Shown piece after piece: positions 1-5,337 of a DNA stretch of 6,088 bases; within the stretch, counting starts at the first letter, position 1; each line of letters opens with the position of its first letter. Source of the stretch: Candidatus Neomicrothrix sp. UBA2517 (GTDB taxonomy: Bacteria; Actinomycetota; Acidimicrobiia; Acidimicrobiales; UBA8592). The stretch spans positions 1 through 6,088 of the forward strand of contig DDNP01000021.1 of the NCBI GenBank assembly GCA_002341185.1, read 5' to 3'. Below the pieces are notes generated by a model that did no database searches, was not told where the DNA came from, and saw nothing but the letters and a program-made list of their open reading frames with translations. The position numbers were made by a program, and so were the translations under genes.

Positions 1-1013
1 AGAGACAGCGCGACGTTGGTCAGTTGGTTAGCCTGAGCAGTCATTGCAGCACCTGCCTGTACGAGTACGTTGTGTCTTGCGAAACGAGTGGACTCCAGCG
101 CGATGTCCGCATCCATAATGCGACCATGAGCAGCTTCTAAATTCGTGAGACTTGACTGAAGCATATCGGTCACTTGCATCGCTCGATTCTGCTCGGCTCC
201 ATTCTCTGCCCGAACGTCGGCGAGTTTTTCGATGGCATTGACGAACGCGCCTATGGATATAGCTAGAATGCTTTCTATGAATCCGTCTGCTGTAAGCCCG
301 TTGCCGGCAGCGAAAGTCTGATCGTCATCAACATTTCCAAGGTTAACGCCCGTAGCTCCAACAACTGCATTGGTAGGATCCCAGTACGGACGATTGGTGA
401 GGTCCAAGTTTCCGACCTGTAGAACATGCTCCAAATTCACGACGTTCAACGAGATGCTGCCATCATCGGTTTGACCACCCGGGTGGGTGTATAGAGTACG
501 ACCATATCTGTGAAACGTCGTAGCTCCGCTTTTAGCATCTGTCAGGGCGTTGTCTGCACGTCCCATCGTGGGATCGTTGGATGCGTCGTATACACCTGAA
601 GCGAATAGGCTTACACCATTGAAAGTTTCGTTCTTGATCTGCTTCAACTGACTCTGCAACTCAACGAATTCCTTCGAGTAGTTCTCGATGTCGCTGGAAT
701 TCTTGGTCACGTCTTGAGCCATGGTGCGAAGTTCCGCCATGCGATCCAGCACCTTGCCCACAGCCTGCAAGGAACTATCTTGCACTTGAATGTAGGATAT
801 TGCATTTTGAACATTCTGGATCACTCCTGCAGTTCGACTAGTCTTCGATGCTAGCTTCAGTGCAACGGCGAGACCACCTGCGTCGTCGGCCGGTGAAATA
901 ATTCGCCTGCCTGATGACAAGCGCCCCAGGCTTTTGCGAAGAGCCTCGTTGGACTTACTCAGATTGAACGAAGCAGTGGACGCAGTCGAGTTGGTATTAA
1001 CTACAATTGGCAT
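1..1013 (-). CDS. fliC: Flagellin 1 (3' end cut by window edge)
   Basis: Structural subunit of the flagellar filament, exported through the flagellar type III apparatus and polymerised outside the cell. The frame is open from ATG at 1013 for 337 codons and runs off the left edge inside ...NVALSL, so by comparison with flagellin 2 only about two residues and the stop are missing. The N-terminal D0/D1 helices cover roughly residues 1-137 (MPIVVNTNS, RLSSGRRIISPADDAGGLAV, IQVQDSSLQAVGKVLDRM, ending FNGVSLF). The C-terminal coiled coil starts near AIEKLADVRAENG and ends AHGRIMDADIALESTRFARHNVLVQ split by the usual D0 helix. By hand count about 120 of the first 137 residues equal flagellin 2, while the core is divergent. 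No good Shine-Dalgarno lies within 20 nt of the ATG; the start is fixed by identity with flagellin 2. Family assignment is secure; export and assembly are inferred from the family. Confidence 0.95.
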   Translation of the reverse strand, partial: MPIVVNTNSTASTASFNLSKSNEALRKSLGRLSSGRRIISPADDAGGLAVALKLASKTSRTAGVIQNVQNAISYIQVQDSSLQAVGKVLDRMAELRTMAQDVTKNSSDIENYSKEFVELQSQLKQIKNETFNGVSLFASGVYDASNDPTMGRADNALTDAKSGATTFHRYGRTLYTHPGGQTDDGSISLNVVNLEHVLQVGNLDLTNRPYWDPTNAVVGATGVNLGNVDDDQTFAAGNGLTADGFIESILAISIGAFVNAIEKLADVRAENGAEQNRAMQVTDMLQSSLTNLEAAHGRIMDADIALESTRFARHNVLVQAGAAMTAQANQLTNVALS

Positions 1014-1199
1014 TGGTTATACATTTTGGGAATAATCGACGGACTCCGAGTAGGATTGGAACCCGAGAAAATGAAGGTTGTTCAAGGTTTAATTAATAAA
1101 TATCAAGTGGTGATTAAAATTGGTGTGATAGGTGTAAAGCATGTTTCTGCATTCCGAAAAGTGTAGGCACAGTACTTATGACTGGACTGACATGAGTGC
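1014..1199. other. Flagellin 1 upstream region, no gene seen
   Basis: Short gap between the flagellin remnant and flagellin 1. It is AT-rich near 1090-1105 and no open frame here resembles a protein I know. I looked on the minus strand for a sigma-28 type flagellar promoter (TAAA ... CCGATAA) and for a sigma-54 box and found no acceptable pair. The octamer ATAACCAA directly precedes the flagellin 1 ATG (minus strand, 1020-1013) and recurs twice in the flagellin 2 leader. Confidence 0.4.
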
Positions 1200-1364
1200 T
1201 CATTGAAGAAACCTCCGACTACGAAAAGTATATGGTATTTCAGATGGTGACGGGAGAGTCCTAAAGGAAAAATGTCCAAGTCTAGGATGAAGGCCGTTTT
1301 TCGCATTTCTCAAGTGGTAAGAGGCGATCAAAGCTGAATTGTTATTGATTACAGGAAGTGGCAT
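1200..1364 (-). pseudogene. Flagellin N-terminal remnant
   Basis: A 54-codon frame from ATG at 1364 to TGA at 1200. Its first 40 or so residues read like a flagellin D0 helix: MPLPVINNNSALIASYHL, then LHPRLGHFSF and SP, against MPIVVNTNSAATTASFNL, LRKSLGRLSS and SP in flagellin 2. Matching positions include the starting MP, V, N-N-S-A, A-S, aromatic-x-L, RLG/LGR and SP, with one codon gained and one lost. The diagnostic ADDAGGLAV segment is gone and the frame ends soon after. GGAG (minus strand, 1376-1373) sits 8 nt before the ATG, so the original ribosome site survives. The same frame opens further upstream at 1409, but the flagellin-like part begins at 1364. Best read as a truncated, decayed flagellin copy between flagellin 1 and the 1662-2207 gene; a short expressed peptide cannot be excluded. 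Confidence 0.6.
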
Positions 1365-1661
1365 TGATTGATCTCCATGGAATCGCCCGAATGGATGGTT
1401 TTTCACCATTGGTCATCATACGAATTCGAAATATCATATTATTACGTTTAAAATTAGGTGCATTTTTCTTTTACTGATTAAGTCAAAACTGCGTTGGGTA
1501 TTACCCTTTGAAAATTTTCATTTAAAGGTTTCCGCAATAGCTCTGCGTTAAGTGAAATTGACATCTATCTTGCCGTCATTTCTGGTTAATACATAAGGAT
1601 AGGGTACAATTGAGTTTAAGGTTTTCTGTGAATGTTTTTTGAGCGATAGCGTGCTGAAGTA
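1365..1661. other. AT-rich intergenic region with small palindromes
   Basis: No gene is visible. The stretch contains the perfect inverted repeat GGGTA-T-TACCC (1496-1506) and, immediately after it, the 10-bp palindrome GAAAATTTTC (1510-1519). Both lie upstream of the flagellin remnant and flagellin 1 in the transcribed direction, where an operator or promoter would be expected. No convincing -35/-10 pair was found, and no terminator hairpin with a T-run follows the stop of the 1662-2207 gene. Confidence 0.35.
1496..1506. repeat. Inverted repeat GGGTATTACCC
   Basis: Five-base arms GGGTA and TACCC around a single T, in an otherwise AT-rich region. Compact dyads of this type can be regulator half-sites, but I cannot name a regulator. 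It may also be chance. Confidence 0.3.
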
Positions 1662-2207
1662 TCATATGATGCATGTACTTTCGAAGTAACCCACAGCATC
1701 GGAATGGTTCGCGAATAGATACTCTCTAGAGTAACGCCCACCTGCGGGATTCGCTTTCAACCATGCGCCTGAATTCATTCGTAATCGAATATTTGCATCT
1801 GATTGCTTTACTCGCCATTGCATCCTTTTAGGCGGTGGGTCCGGTTCCTTTGGCGGTGCCCACATGGTCACTAGCACAGCCGGACGAGGCTCATCCACGG
1901 ATGTATGGCCAATCTCCCGCGGCAAGATATCTAACCACCGGGAAACGCCCCGGAGAAATAGCTCGTGCGAGCAACTTTGTAAGAATCGCACAGTAGAGTC
2001 CTGCTTGTTCCAACCCATATTATTGTGATCATTCATTGCGCCGGATCGTACTATCACTTCAGGAGGTGACGCCCCCGAATTACTACGACAATCCAATTGC
2101 GCTTCCACAGGCAACGAAACGGGAGGTTTGCAAAGAACAGATAGAGGATCTCCATTTCGGGCACCGAGAATAAATGGATGCATAGAATTCCGAGCCGAGT
2201 TCAACAC
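1662..2207 (-). CDS. Unrecognised 181-aa protein, coupled to upstream small gene
   Basis: I do not recognise this protein. The frame is open from about 2276, but the likely start is GTG at 2207 (or TTG at 2204): AGGAGG at 2218-2213 lies 5 or 8 nt before them, and the TTG overlaps the TGA of the preceding gene (TTGA), a classic coupling arrangement. From the GTG it has 181 residues, four cysteines, no signal peptide or membrane helix, a proline-rich stretch near 118-128 (PPKEPDPPPKR) and an aromatic C-terminus ending YFESTCII. A segment FLQSCSHELFLRGVSRWLD near 75-93 faintly echoes the flagellin pattern YLQVQDSSLQTVGKVLD, but a second segment fits about as well, so that likeness is weak. Its position after flagellin 2 suggests cotranscription and a filament-related role, which is inference only. 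It could be a decayed gene. Confidence 0.5.
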   Translation of the reverse strand: MLNSARNSMHPFILGARNGDPLSVLCKPPVSLPVEAQLDCRSNSGASPPEVIVRSGAMNDHNNMGWNKQDSTVRFLQSCSHELFLRGVSRWLDILPREIGHTSVDEPRPAVLVTMWAPPKEPDPPPKRMQWRVKQSDANIRLRMNSGAWLKANPAGGRYSREYLFANHSDAVGYFESTCII

Positions 2208-2473
2208 GATGCCCTCCTCAACAGTATCGAGTATTGGACCTTTGCTTGATCCATCTGTTGACAAAGAATAGCTGCTTTATTTGTTCTTAAAAGATTTCCT
2301 GCAATGATTGGATCAAGCACTTCAGCTAAAGCCTCCACATCAATGAGTGGGAGCGGAAGGTGGGGCATTTCGCCTCCACCTTCCTTGCAGACACCAAATC
2401 TCGAGGTCGCAGCAGTGAATGACCTCGGAGAACAATTCTCCGACAGTCCCAATGCAGCTTGATTCGATTTCAT
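2201..2473 (-). CDS. Small 90-aa protein downstream of flagellin 2
   Basis: Function not recognised. ATG at 2473 is chosen because AAAGGAG (2491-2485) lies 11 nt upstream; longer readings of this frame would begin inside flagellin 2. The gene follows flagellin 2 by 61 bp with no terminator seen, so cotranscription is likely. The N-terminal half is polar (MKSNQAALG, then KEGGGEMPHLPLPL). The C-terminal half is predicted helical (DVEALAEVLDPIIAGNLL, then MDQAKVQYSILL). Two weak resemblances come to mind. One is the small YjfB-like putative motility proteins, which are short and helical with an MD-x-A-x-x-Q-x(3)-LL type end. The other is the flagellin PADDAGGLAV...NRTEAVI segment, with P, D, L-A and RT...A-x-I in similar order. 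Neither is strong enough for a name. The gene's end carries the ribosome site of the next gene. Confidence 0.55.
   Translation of the reverse strand: MKSNQAALGLSENCSPRSFTAATSRFGVCKEGGGEMPHLPLPLIDVEALAEVLDPIIAGNLLRTNKAAILCQQMDQAKVQYSILLRRASC
2213..2218 (-). promoter_or_regulatory. Ribosome binding site inside the 2201-2473 gene, start-deciding
   Basis: Minus-strand AGGAGG, the strongest Shine-Dalgarno match near any start in the window. It lies within the last codons of the 90-aa gene. It is followed 5 nt later by GTG (2207) and 8 nt later by TTG (2204), and the TGA of the upstream gene overlaps the TTG. This argues that the 181-aa frame is a real, translationally coupled gene and that its apparent upstream extension is not its start. 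Confidence 0.65.
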
Positions 2474-2484
2474 TGCTGAATGCA

Positions 2485-2491
2485 CTCCTTT
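2485..2491 (-). promoter_or_regulatory. Ribosome binding site of the 90-aa gene
   Basis: Minus-strand AAAGGAG, 11 nt before ATG at 2473. A GTG overlaps its end but is too close to be used, so the ATG is preferred. Confidence 0.55.
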
Positions 2492-2534
2492 CTCAAAGAT
2501 TATCTGAATAAGATAGATTAGGTATTCGTCGCAG

Positions 2535-3581
2535 TTATGAGAGCAGGGACAACGCAACGTTGGTAAGTTGATTAGCCTGAGCCGTCATGGCGGCACCAGC
2601 TTGAACTAGGACGTTGTATCTTGCGAATCGTGTAGATTCCAATGCGATGTCTGCGTCCATGATTCTGCCATGCGCAGCCTCGAGGTTCGTCATGTTGTTC
2701 TGAAGCAAATCGATGGAATTAAGTATACGATTCTGCTCTGCGCCATTCTCAGCACGCACATCGGCAAGCCTTTCAATCGCAGCAGTGAATTGGGCCATGG
2801 ATACTCCGAGAATACTGGATACAAAACCATCAGCATTCATTCCTGCAGTTGCGGTGGTTGCGTTTGCGACACCGCCGTCCACATTACCTAGGTTTACACC
2901 AGTAGCCCCATTCGTTGACGTGCCTCCCCAGACAGCTCCATAACGAGTGTCATCGATAGCTCCAACCTCAAGTACGTACTCAAGGTTAACTACGTTGAGA
3001 GATACGCTACCATCGCTGGTTTGACCACCGGGGTGCGTGTAGAGCGTCCGACCATACCTGTCGAAACTACCAATCGCCGTGCCGGCAATACTTGCCGTGA
3101 GTGCATCAGCAGAGCCATCAAGATTTGGAATAGTGGAGCTAGTGGCACCGTTACCACCTGCACCGGAGCTGAACAAGCTGATACCATTGAAGGTCTCATT
3201 CTTGATCTGCTTCAACTGGCTTTGCAGTTCAATGAACTCCTTACTGTAGTTCTCAATATCTCCTGTGTTCTTGGTAACATCTTGAGCCATAGTCCGAAGC
3301 TCTGCCATGCGATCCAAAACTTTCCCCACCGTTTGCAAGCTAGAATCTTGCACTTGCAAGTAAGATAGCGCATTTTGTGAATTTTGAATTACAGCTTCCG
3401 TTCGGTTTGTCTTAGATGCTAGTTTGTATGCTACGGCTAGTCCGCCTGCATCATCAGCAGGGGATGTGATTCGCTGGCCCGAAGACAAGCGCCCCAAGCT
3501 TTTACGCAGGGCTTCATTTGATCGACTTAAGTTAAACGAGGCCGTGGTTGCGGCCGAGTTGGTGTTTACTACTATTGGCAT
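2535..3581 (-). CDS. fliC: Flagellin 2 (complete)
   Basis: Complete 348-residue flagellar filament protein, secreted by the flagellar type III system without a cleaved signal peptide. D0/D1 N-terminal helices span about residues 1-137 (MPIVVNTNS, RLSSGQRITSPADDAGGLAV at 31-50, YLQVQDSSLQTVGKVLDRM at 74-92, FNGISLF at 131-137). A short glycine- and threonine-rich core of about 130 residues follows, much smaller than the D2/D3 region of enterobacterial flagellins. The C-terminal coiled coil and D0 helix run from AIERLADVRAENG (268-280) through AHGRIMDADIALESTRF (303-319) to the end NVALSLLS. There are no cysteines. AAGGA lies about 9 nt before the ATG, inside a hairpin that may be a CsrA site. 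Two small genes follow on the same strand. It is a tandem paralogue of flagellin 1; the highest similarity is in the two ends and in one core patch, RYGRTLYTHPGGQT (175-188). Confidence 0.97.
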   Translation of the reverse strand: MPIVVNTNSAATTASFNLSRSNEALRKSLGRLSSGQRITSPADDAGGLAVAYKLASKTNRTEAVIQNSQNALSYLQVQDSSLQTVGKVLDRMAELRTMAQDVTKNTGDIENYSKEFIELQSQLKQIKNETFNGISLFSSGAGGNGATSSTIPNLDGSADALTASIAGTAIGSFDRYGRTLYTHPGGQTSDGSVSLNVVNLEYVLEVGAIDDTRYGAVWGGTSTNGATGVNLGNVDGGVANATTATAGMNADGFVSSILGVSMAQFTAAIERLADVRAENGAEQNRILNSIDLLQNNMTNLEAAHGRIMDADIALESTRFARYNVLVQAGAAMTAQANQLTNVALSLLS

Positions 3582-3585
3582 TGTT

Positions 3586-3622
3586 AATCATCCTTGATTT
3601 GATTGACGACGTCCTTGTCGTC
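3586..3622 (-). promoter_or_regulatory. Tandem GGA-loop hairpins over the flagellin 2 ribosome site (CsrA-like)
   Basis: Seen directly on the minus-strand RNA: hairpin 1, GACGAC-AAGGAC-GUCGUC (3622-3605), has a perfect 6-bp stem. Hairpin 2, AAUCA-AGGA-UGAUU (3599-3586), has a perfect 5-bp stem, and its loop is part of the Shine-Dalgarno AAGGA of flagellin 2. Both put GGA in the loop. Each agrees with about 9 of 12 positions of the CsrA consensus RUACARGGAUGU. In Bacillus subtilis, CsrA binds two such sites in the hag flagellin leader, one over the ribosome site, and FliW relieves it. Control of this flagellin by CsrA is inferred; no csrA or fliW gene is in the window. Confidence 0.5.
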
Positions 3623-3639
3623 TTTTTGCCGCCTTGGTT

Positions 3640-3655
3640 ATGGGGGCGGCCCCAT
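3640..3655. repeat. GC-rich hairpin in flagellin 2 leader, flanked by direct repeat
   Basis: Perfect inverted repeat ATGGGG-GCGG-CCCCAT. It is bracketed by the 8-bp direct repeat TTGGTTAT at 3634-3641 and 3656-3663 (ATAACCAA on the coding strand). It lies in the presumed 5' untranslated leader of flagellin 2. It could stabilise the leader or act as a pause or attenuator stem; it is not followed by a T-run in the gene direction. Confidence 0.45.
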
Positions 3656-3674
3656 TTGGTTATATGAAAATTAT

Positions 3675-3700
3675 TTTATAGGGTCGGGTTGAACACCCGA
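3675..3700 (-). promoter_or_regulatory. Possible flagellin 2 promoter with overlapping dyad
   Basis: Minus-strand TATAAA (3680-3675) is a -10-like hexamer about 95 nt before the ATG. Immediately upstream is the perfect dyad TCGGGT-5 nt-ACCCGA (3684-3700), placed where an operator overlapping the spacer would lie. No good -35 hexamer stands at 16-18 nt, and no sigma-28 signature was found, so the promoter class is open. Confidence 0.3.
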
Positions 3701-3751
3701 TCGTAAAGTTATGTAAGAGTTTGTGGTTTATTGAAATTATCTTGTCGCGCT

Positions 3752-4555
3752 TCAAACTTCAGAGAGTCGAGCATCGCTAAGGAATAACTTTCTGAAAAGG
3801 CGGACCCCCCTAAAGGGGAGATTTTTCTTGTTGCTGGTGAGTGGGCGTAGGGAATTACAGGAAACCGACTGCGACCGCTTCGAATTCTTGCCTGACACGC
3901 AGAGAGAAGATCGAGTTGAGTTCCTCGACCGAATCTTTGCCAAAACATCCTTGTGAGCCTCGGTAATACTTGAACTGTTCCTAAATACGTTGGTTCTCAA
4001 TTCAACTATTTCACGAATGGCATCTAGAATAACAAATTCCCCTGGAACTCTACCGGATGGACAGAAGGAAAGAGCGGACAAAGCCGGTTGACTAAGGTTC
4101 ACACGAGAAACCTCAATTGTTTCTCGTCGGCCTTGGGTCATGACATGGAACTTTAATGGAGGTGAAGTCCCATCGTCAAAAAGTGGGTGATCTCGATGTG
4201 TCGCACGCTGAATGTTCCTCAATCCCTCTACAAACACTTCATGCATAAGCCTAATTTGTGTTTTGCGGCATTTACTGATGATAGAACCTCTACCGATGAG
4301 TGATTTTCGAAACTGATCTAAAAGTGACCCAATGAGTGCAAGACTTCTGTCCTGTGCATTGAGAAAACCCAATCCGTCGGATAAATTCCTTTCAATTACT
4401 TCCCATCGTGAGATTTCACTGAACGAATGATTACGGCAGGTTTTATCTCTTGCGACCTTACTCAATACACGAGCAGTGGATGGGTTAGGTGAATCTAAGA
4501 CTTTGGAGCAGTCCAAAGGAATACTTATAGGAAGAGAACAATCTGATTTCCTCAT
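3752..4555 (-). CDS. Divergent flagellin-like protein, 267 aa
   Basis: Recognisable as a flagellin relative by pattern. Residues 54-81 (IERNLSDGLGFL, NAQDRSLALIGSLLDQF) match flagellin 2 residues 65-92 (IQNSQNALSYL, QVQDSSLQTVGKVLDRM). Residues 112-126 keep L, I, T and LF at the spacing of LKQIKNETFNGISLF. Near the end, AIREIVELR (179-187) matches AIERLADVR, and AH...STR keep their exact spacing (200-215). The flagellin signature SSG-x3-SPADDAGGLAV is absent, the N-terminus is unlike any flagellin, the coiled coil is 14 residues shorter (two heptads), and the C-terminus is a basic 52-residue tail without the D0 helix. PPLKFHVMTQGRRETIEV (132-149) occupies the variable core. ATG at 4555 has no clear ribosome site and lies in AT-rich DNA. 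It may be a decaying copy still open by chance, or a specialised relative; assembly into a filament looks unlikely without D0. Confidence 0.6.
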   Translation of the reverse strand: MRKSDCSLPISIPLDCSKVLDSPNPSTARVLSKVARDKTCRNHSFSEISRWEVIERNLSDGLGFLNAQDRSLALIGSLLDQFRKSLIGRGSIISKCRKTQIRLMHEVFVEGLRNIQRATHRDHPLFDDGTSPPLKFHVMTQGRRETIEVSRVNLSQPALSALSFCPSGRVPGEFVILDAIREIVELRTNVFRNSSSITEAHKDVLAKIRSRNSTRSSLCVSGKNSKRSQSVSCNSLRPLTSNKKNLPFRGVRLFRKLFLSDARLSEV

Positions 4556-4576
4556 GATATATATAGGTTTATAACT

Positions 4577-4607
4577 TTAAGTTAATTAATATTTAAATTA
4601 AACTTAA
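4577..4607. repeat. AT-rich imperfect inverted repeat
   Basis: Arms TTAAGTTAATT and AATTAAACTTAA pair except for one bulged base, around an A/T-only centre. It lies 22-52 bp before the start of the 3752-4555 gene, within its promoter region. In such AT-rich DNA a chance origin is possible. Confidence 0.35.
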
Positions 4608-4712
4608 CTATTAGATAATATTTTTTTGTAGTATATGACGTATAAGTTTAAAGGAGTTTCGAAAAATCGGTGAACGGATCTCGAGGATCTCCTCTGTTAA
4701 TGAAGAGCTAGC

Positions 4713-4769
4713 TCATGGGCTCCTCCAGTCGGGTGACATGTAATTTTTAATATGAATAGTAAAATGCAT
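4713..4769 (-). CDS. Possible 18-aa leader-type ORF
   Basis: ATG at 4769 is preceded at 10 nt by AAAGGAG (4786-4780) and the frame ends in TGA at 4713, giving an 18-residue peptide beginning MHFTIHIKNYMSPDW. It stops inside the cluster of small palindromes at 4685-4725, a layout seen in attenuator leaders, and lies upstream of the flagellin-like gene. The only support is the ribosome site and the position. Confidence 0.15.
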   Translation of the reverse strand: MHFTIHIKNYMSPDWRSP

Positions 4770-4991
4770 TGAATGTGTTCTCCTTTGCTATAGGCGCAGT
4801 TTGGGATGCACCTCCTTTCACAGACTAACGCTTGTAGCTTTAAAAGCAGACTAATCCGGATGGTAAGCGTTGTCGGTTAAGACTCAGGATGCCGTAGTAT
4901 GATATAACTTTGTGTACTTATAATGTATTTTGAATGATATGATTTTTGAATGTATTATGTGATCCTTAGAAATATTGGAGTAAGATTGGTC

Positions 4992-5192
4992 TCAGAAGGG
5001 CATGGACAGATTCCGAATGCTGCTTTGGACAGTTAAGTGAACGGTGATACTACCCATCGCGACCTTTTGGGTTAGGGTCGTAATGGGATTCCAGTCAACA
5101 GAGCCCAATGTAAAGAACTCTTCGTTTACTCTGTGAAGTGTTTTCATTTGAACGTGTATACTAAATAAGTGATATGTCGGATAATTCGCCAA
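4992..5192 (-). pseudogene. Possible degenerate flagellin N-terminal fragment
   Basis: A 66-codon frame opening with TTG and lacking a ribosome site. Its translation keeps a faint flagellin outline: YHL near residue 7, TLHR near 18, FFTLGSVDWNP at 26-36 against RLSSGQRITSP in flagellin 2 with G and P at the same 6-residue spacing, then KVAM and SSIRNLS where flagellins have LAVAYKL and NSQNALS. No segment is long enough to be decisive, and the frame ends before the QD-SL motif. I read it as a possible decayed flagellin copy, with chance resemblance as the main alternative. Confidence 0.25.
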
Positions 5193-5337
5193 CAGTTACG
5201 CCGTCGTGTAATCCGAGCCAATGTAAGGTTCGTTTTCAATATCGAATAAAGTAAGTATTTCTGTCTGAAAATATAATCTAATGGGGTATGTATGTGTTAA
5301 GAGTCATTAAAATTAAGGTTATAAAGCTTTTGAAATA

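Larger units (their letters stand above)
4556..4991. other. AT-rich region upstream of the flagellin-like gene
   Basis: No convincing gene. It contains an AT-rich inverted repeat (4577-4607), clustered short palindromes at 4685-4725 (GAGGA-TC-TCCTC and GAGCTAGCTC, plus the direct repeat GGATCTC-GA-GGATCTC), and two minus-strand ribosome-site-like sequences: AAAGGAGGTG at 4818-4809, with no start codon at useful distance, and AAAGGAG at 4786-4780. The second precedes an 18-codon frame. The low coding content contrasts with the flagellin genes and suits decayed DNA. Confidence 0.4.

Noticed and set aside
1103..1306. 67-codon minus-strand frame
   Set aside because: It overlaps the flagellin remnant in another frame, has no ribosome site, and its translation resembles nothing I know.
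1014..1660. Sigma-28 or sigma-54 flagellar promoter upstream of flagellin 1
   Set aside because: GTCGATTA near 1040 resembles a sigma-28 -10 box, but it lies too close to the ATG and has no matching -35; no sigma-54 GG/GC pair was found.
2501..2515. Hairpin TATCT-GAATA-AGATA between flagellin 2 and the 90-aa gene as a terminator
   Set aside because: The stem is only 5 bp, AT-rich, and has no T-run in the gene direction.
2670..3368. Several plus-strand open frames over flagellin 2, and a second minus-strand frame at 2990-3199
   Set aside because: They lie antisense or out of frame within a secure flagellin gene and have no recognisable protein features.
3605..3627. Terminator-like hairpin plus TTTTT on the plus strand
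   Set aside because: GACGAC...GTCGTC followed by five T would suit a plus-strand terminator, but no plus-strand gene ends here. On the minus strand the same dyad forms a GGA-loop hairpin in the flagellin 2 leader, which explains it better.
3709..3948. 79-codon minus-strand frame overlapping the end of the flagellin-like gene
   Set aside because: Considered as a frameshifted continuation of the 3752-4555 protein, but it does not restore a flagellin C-terminal D0 helix.
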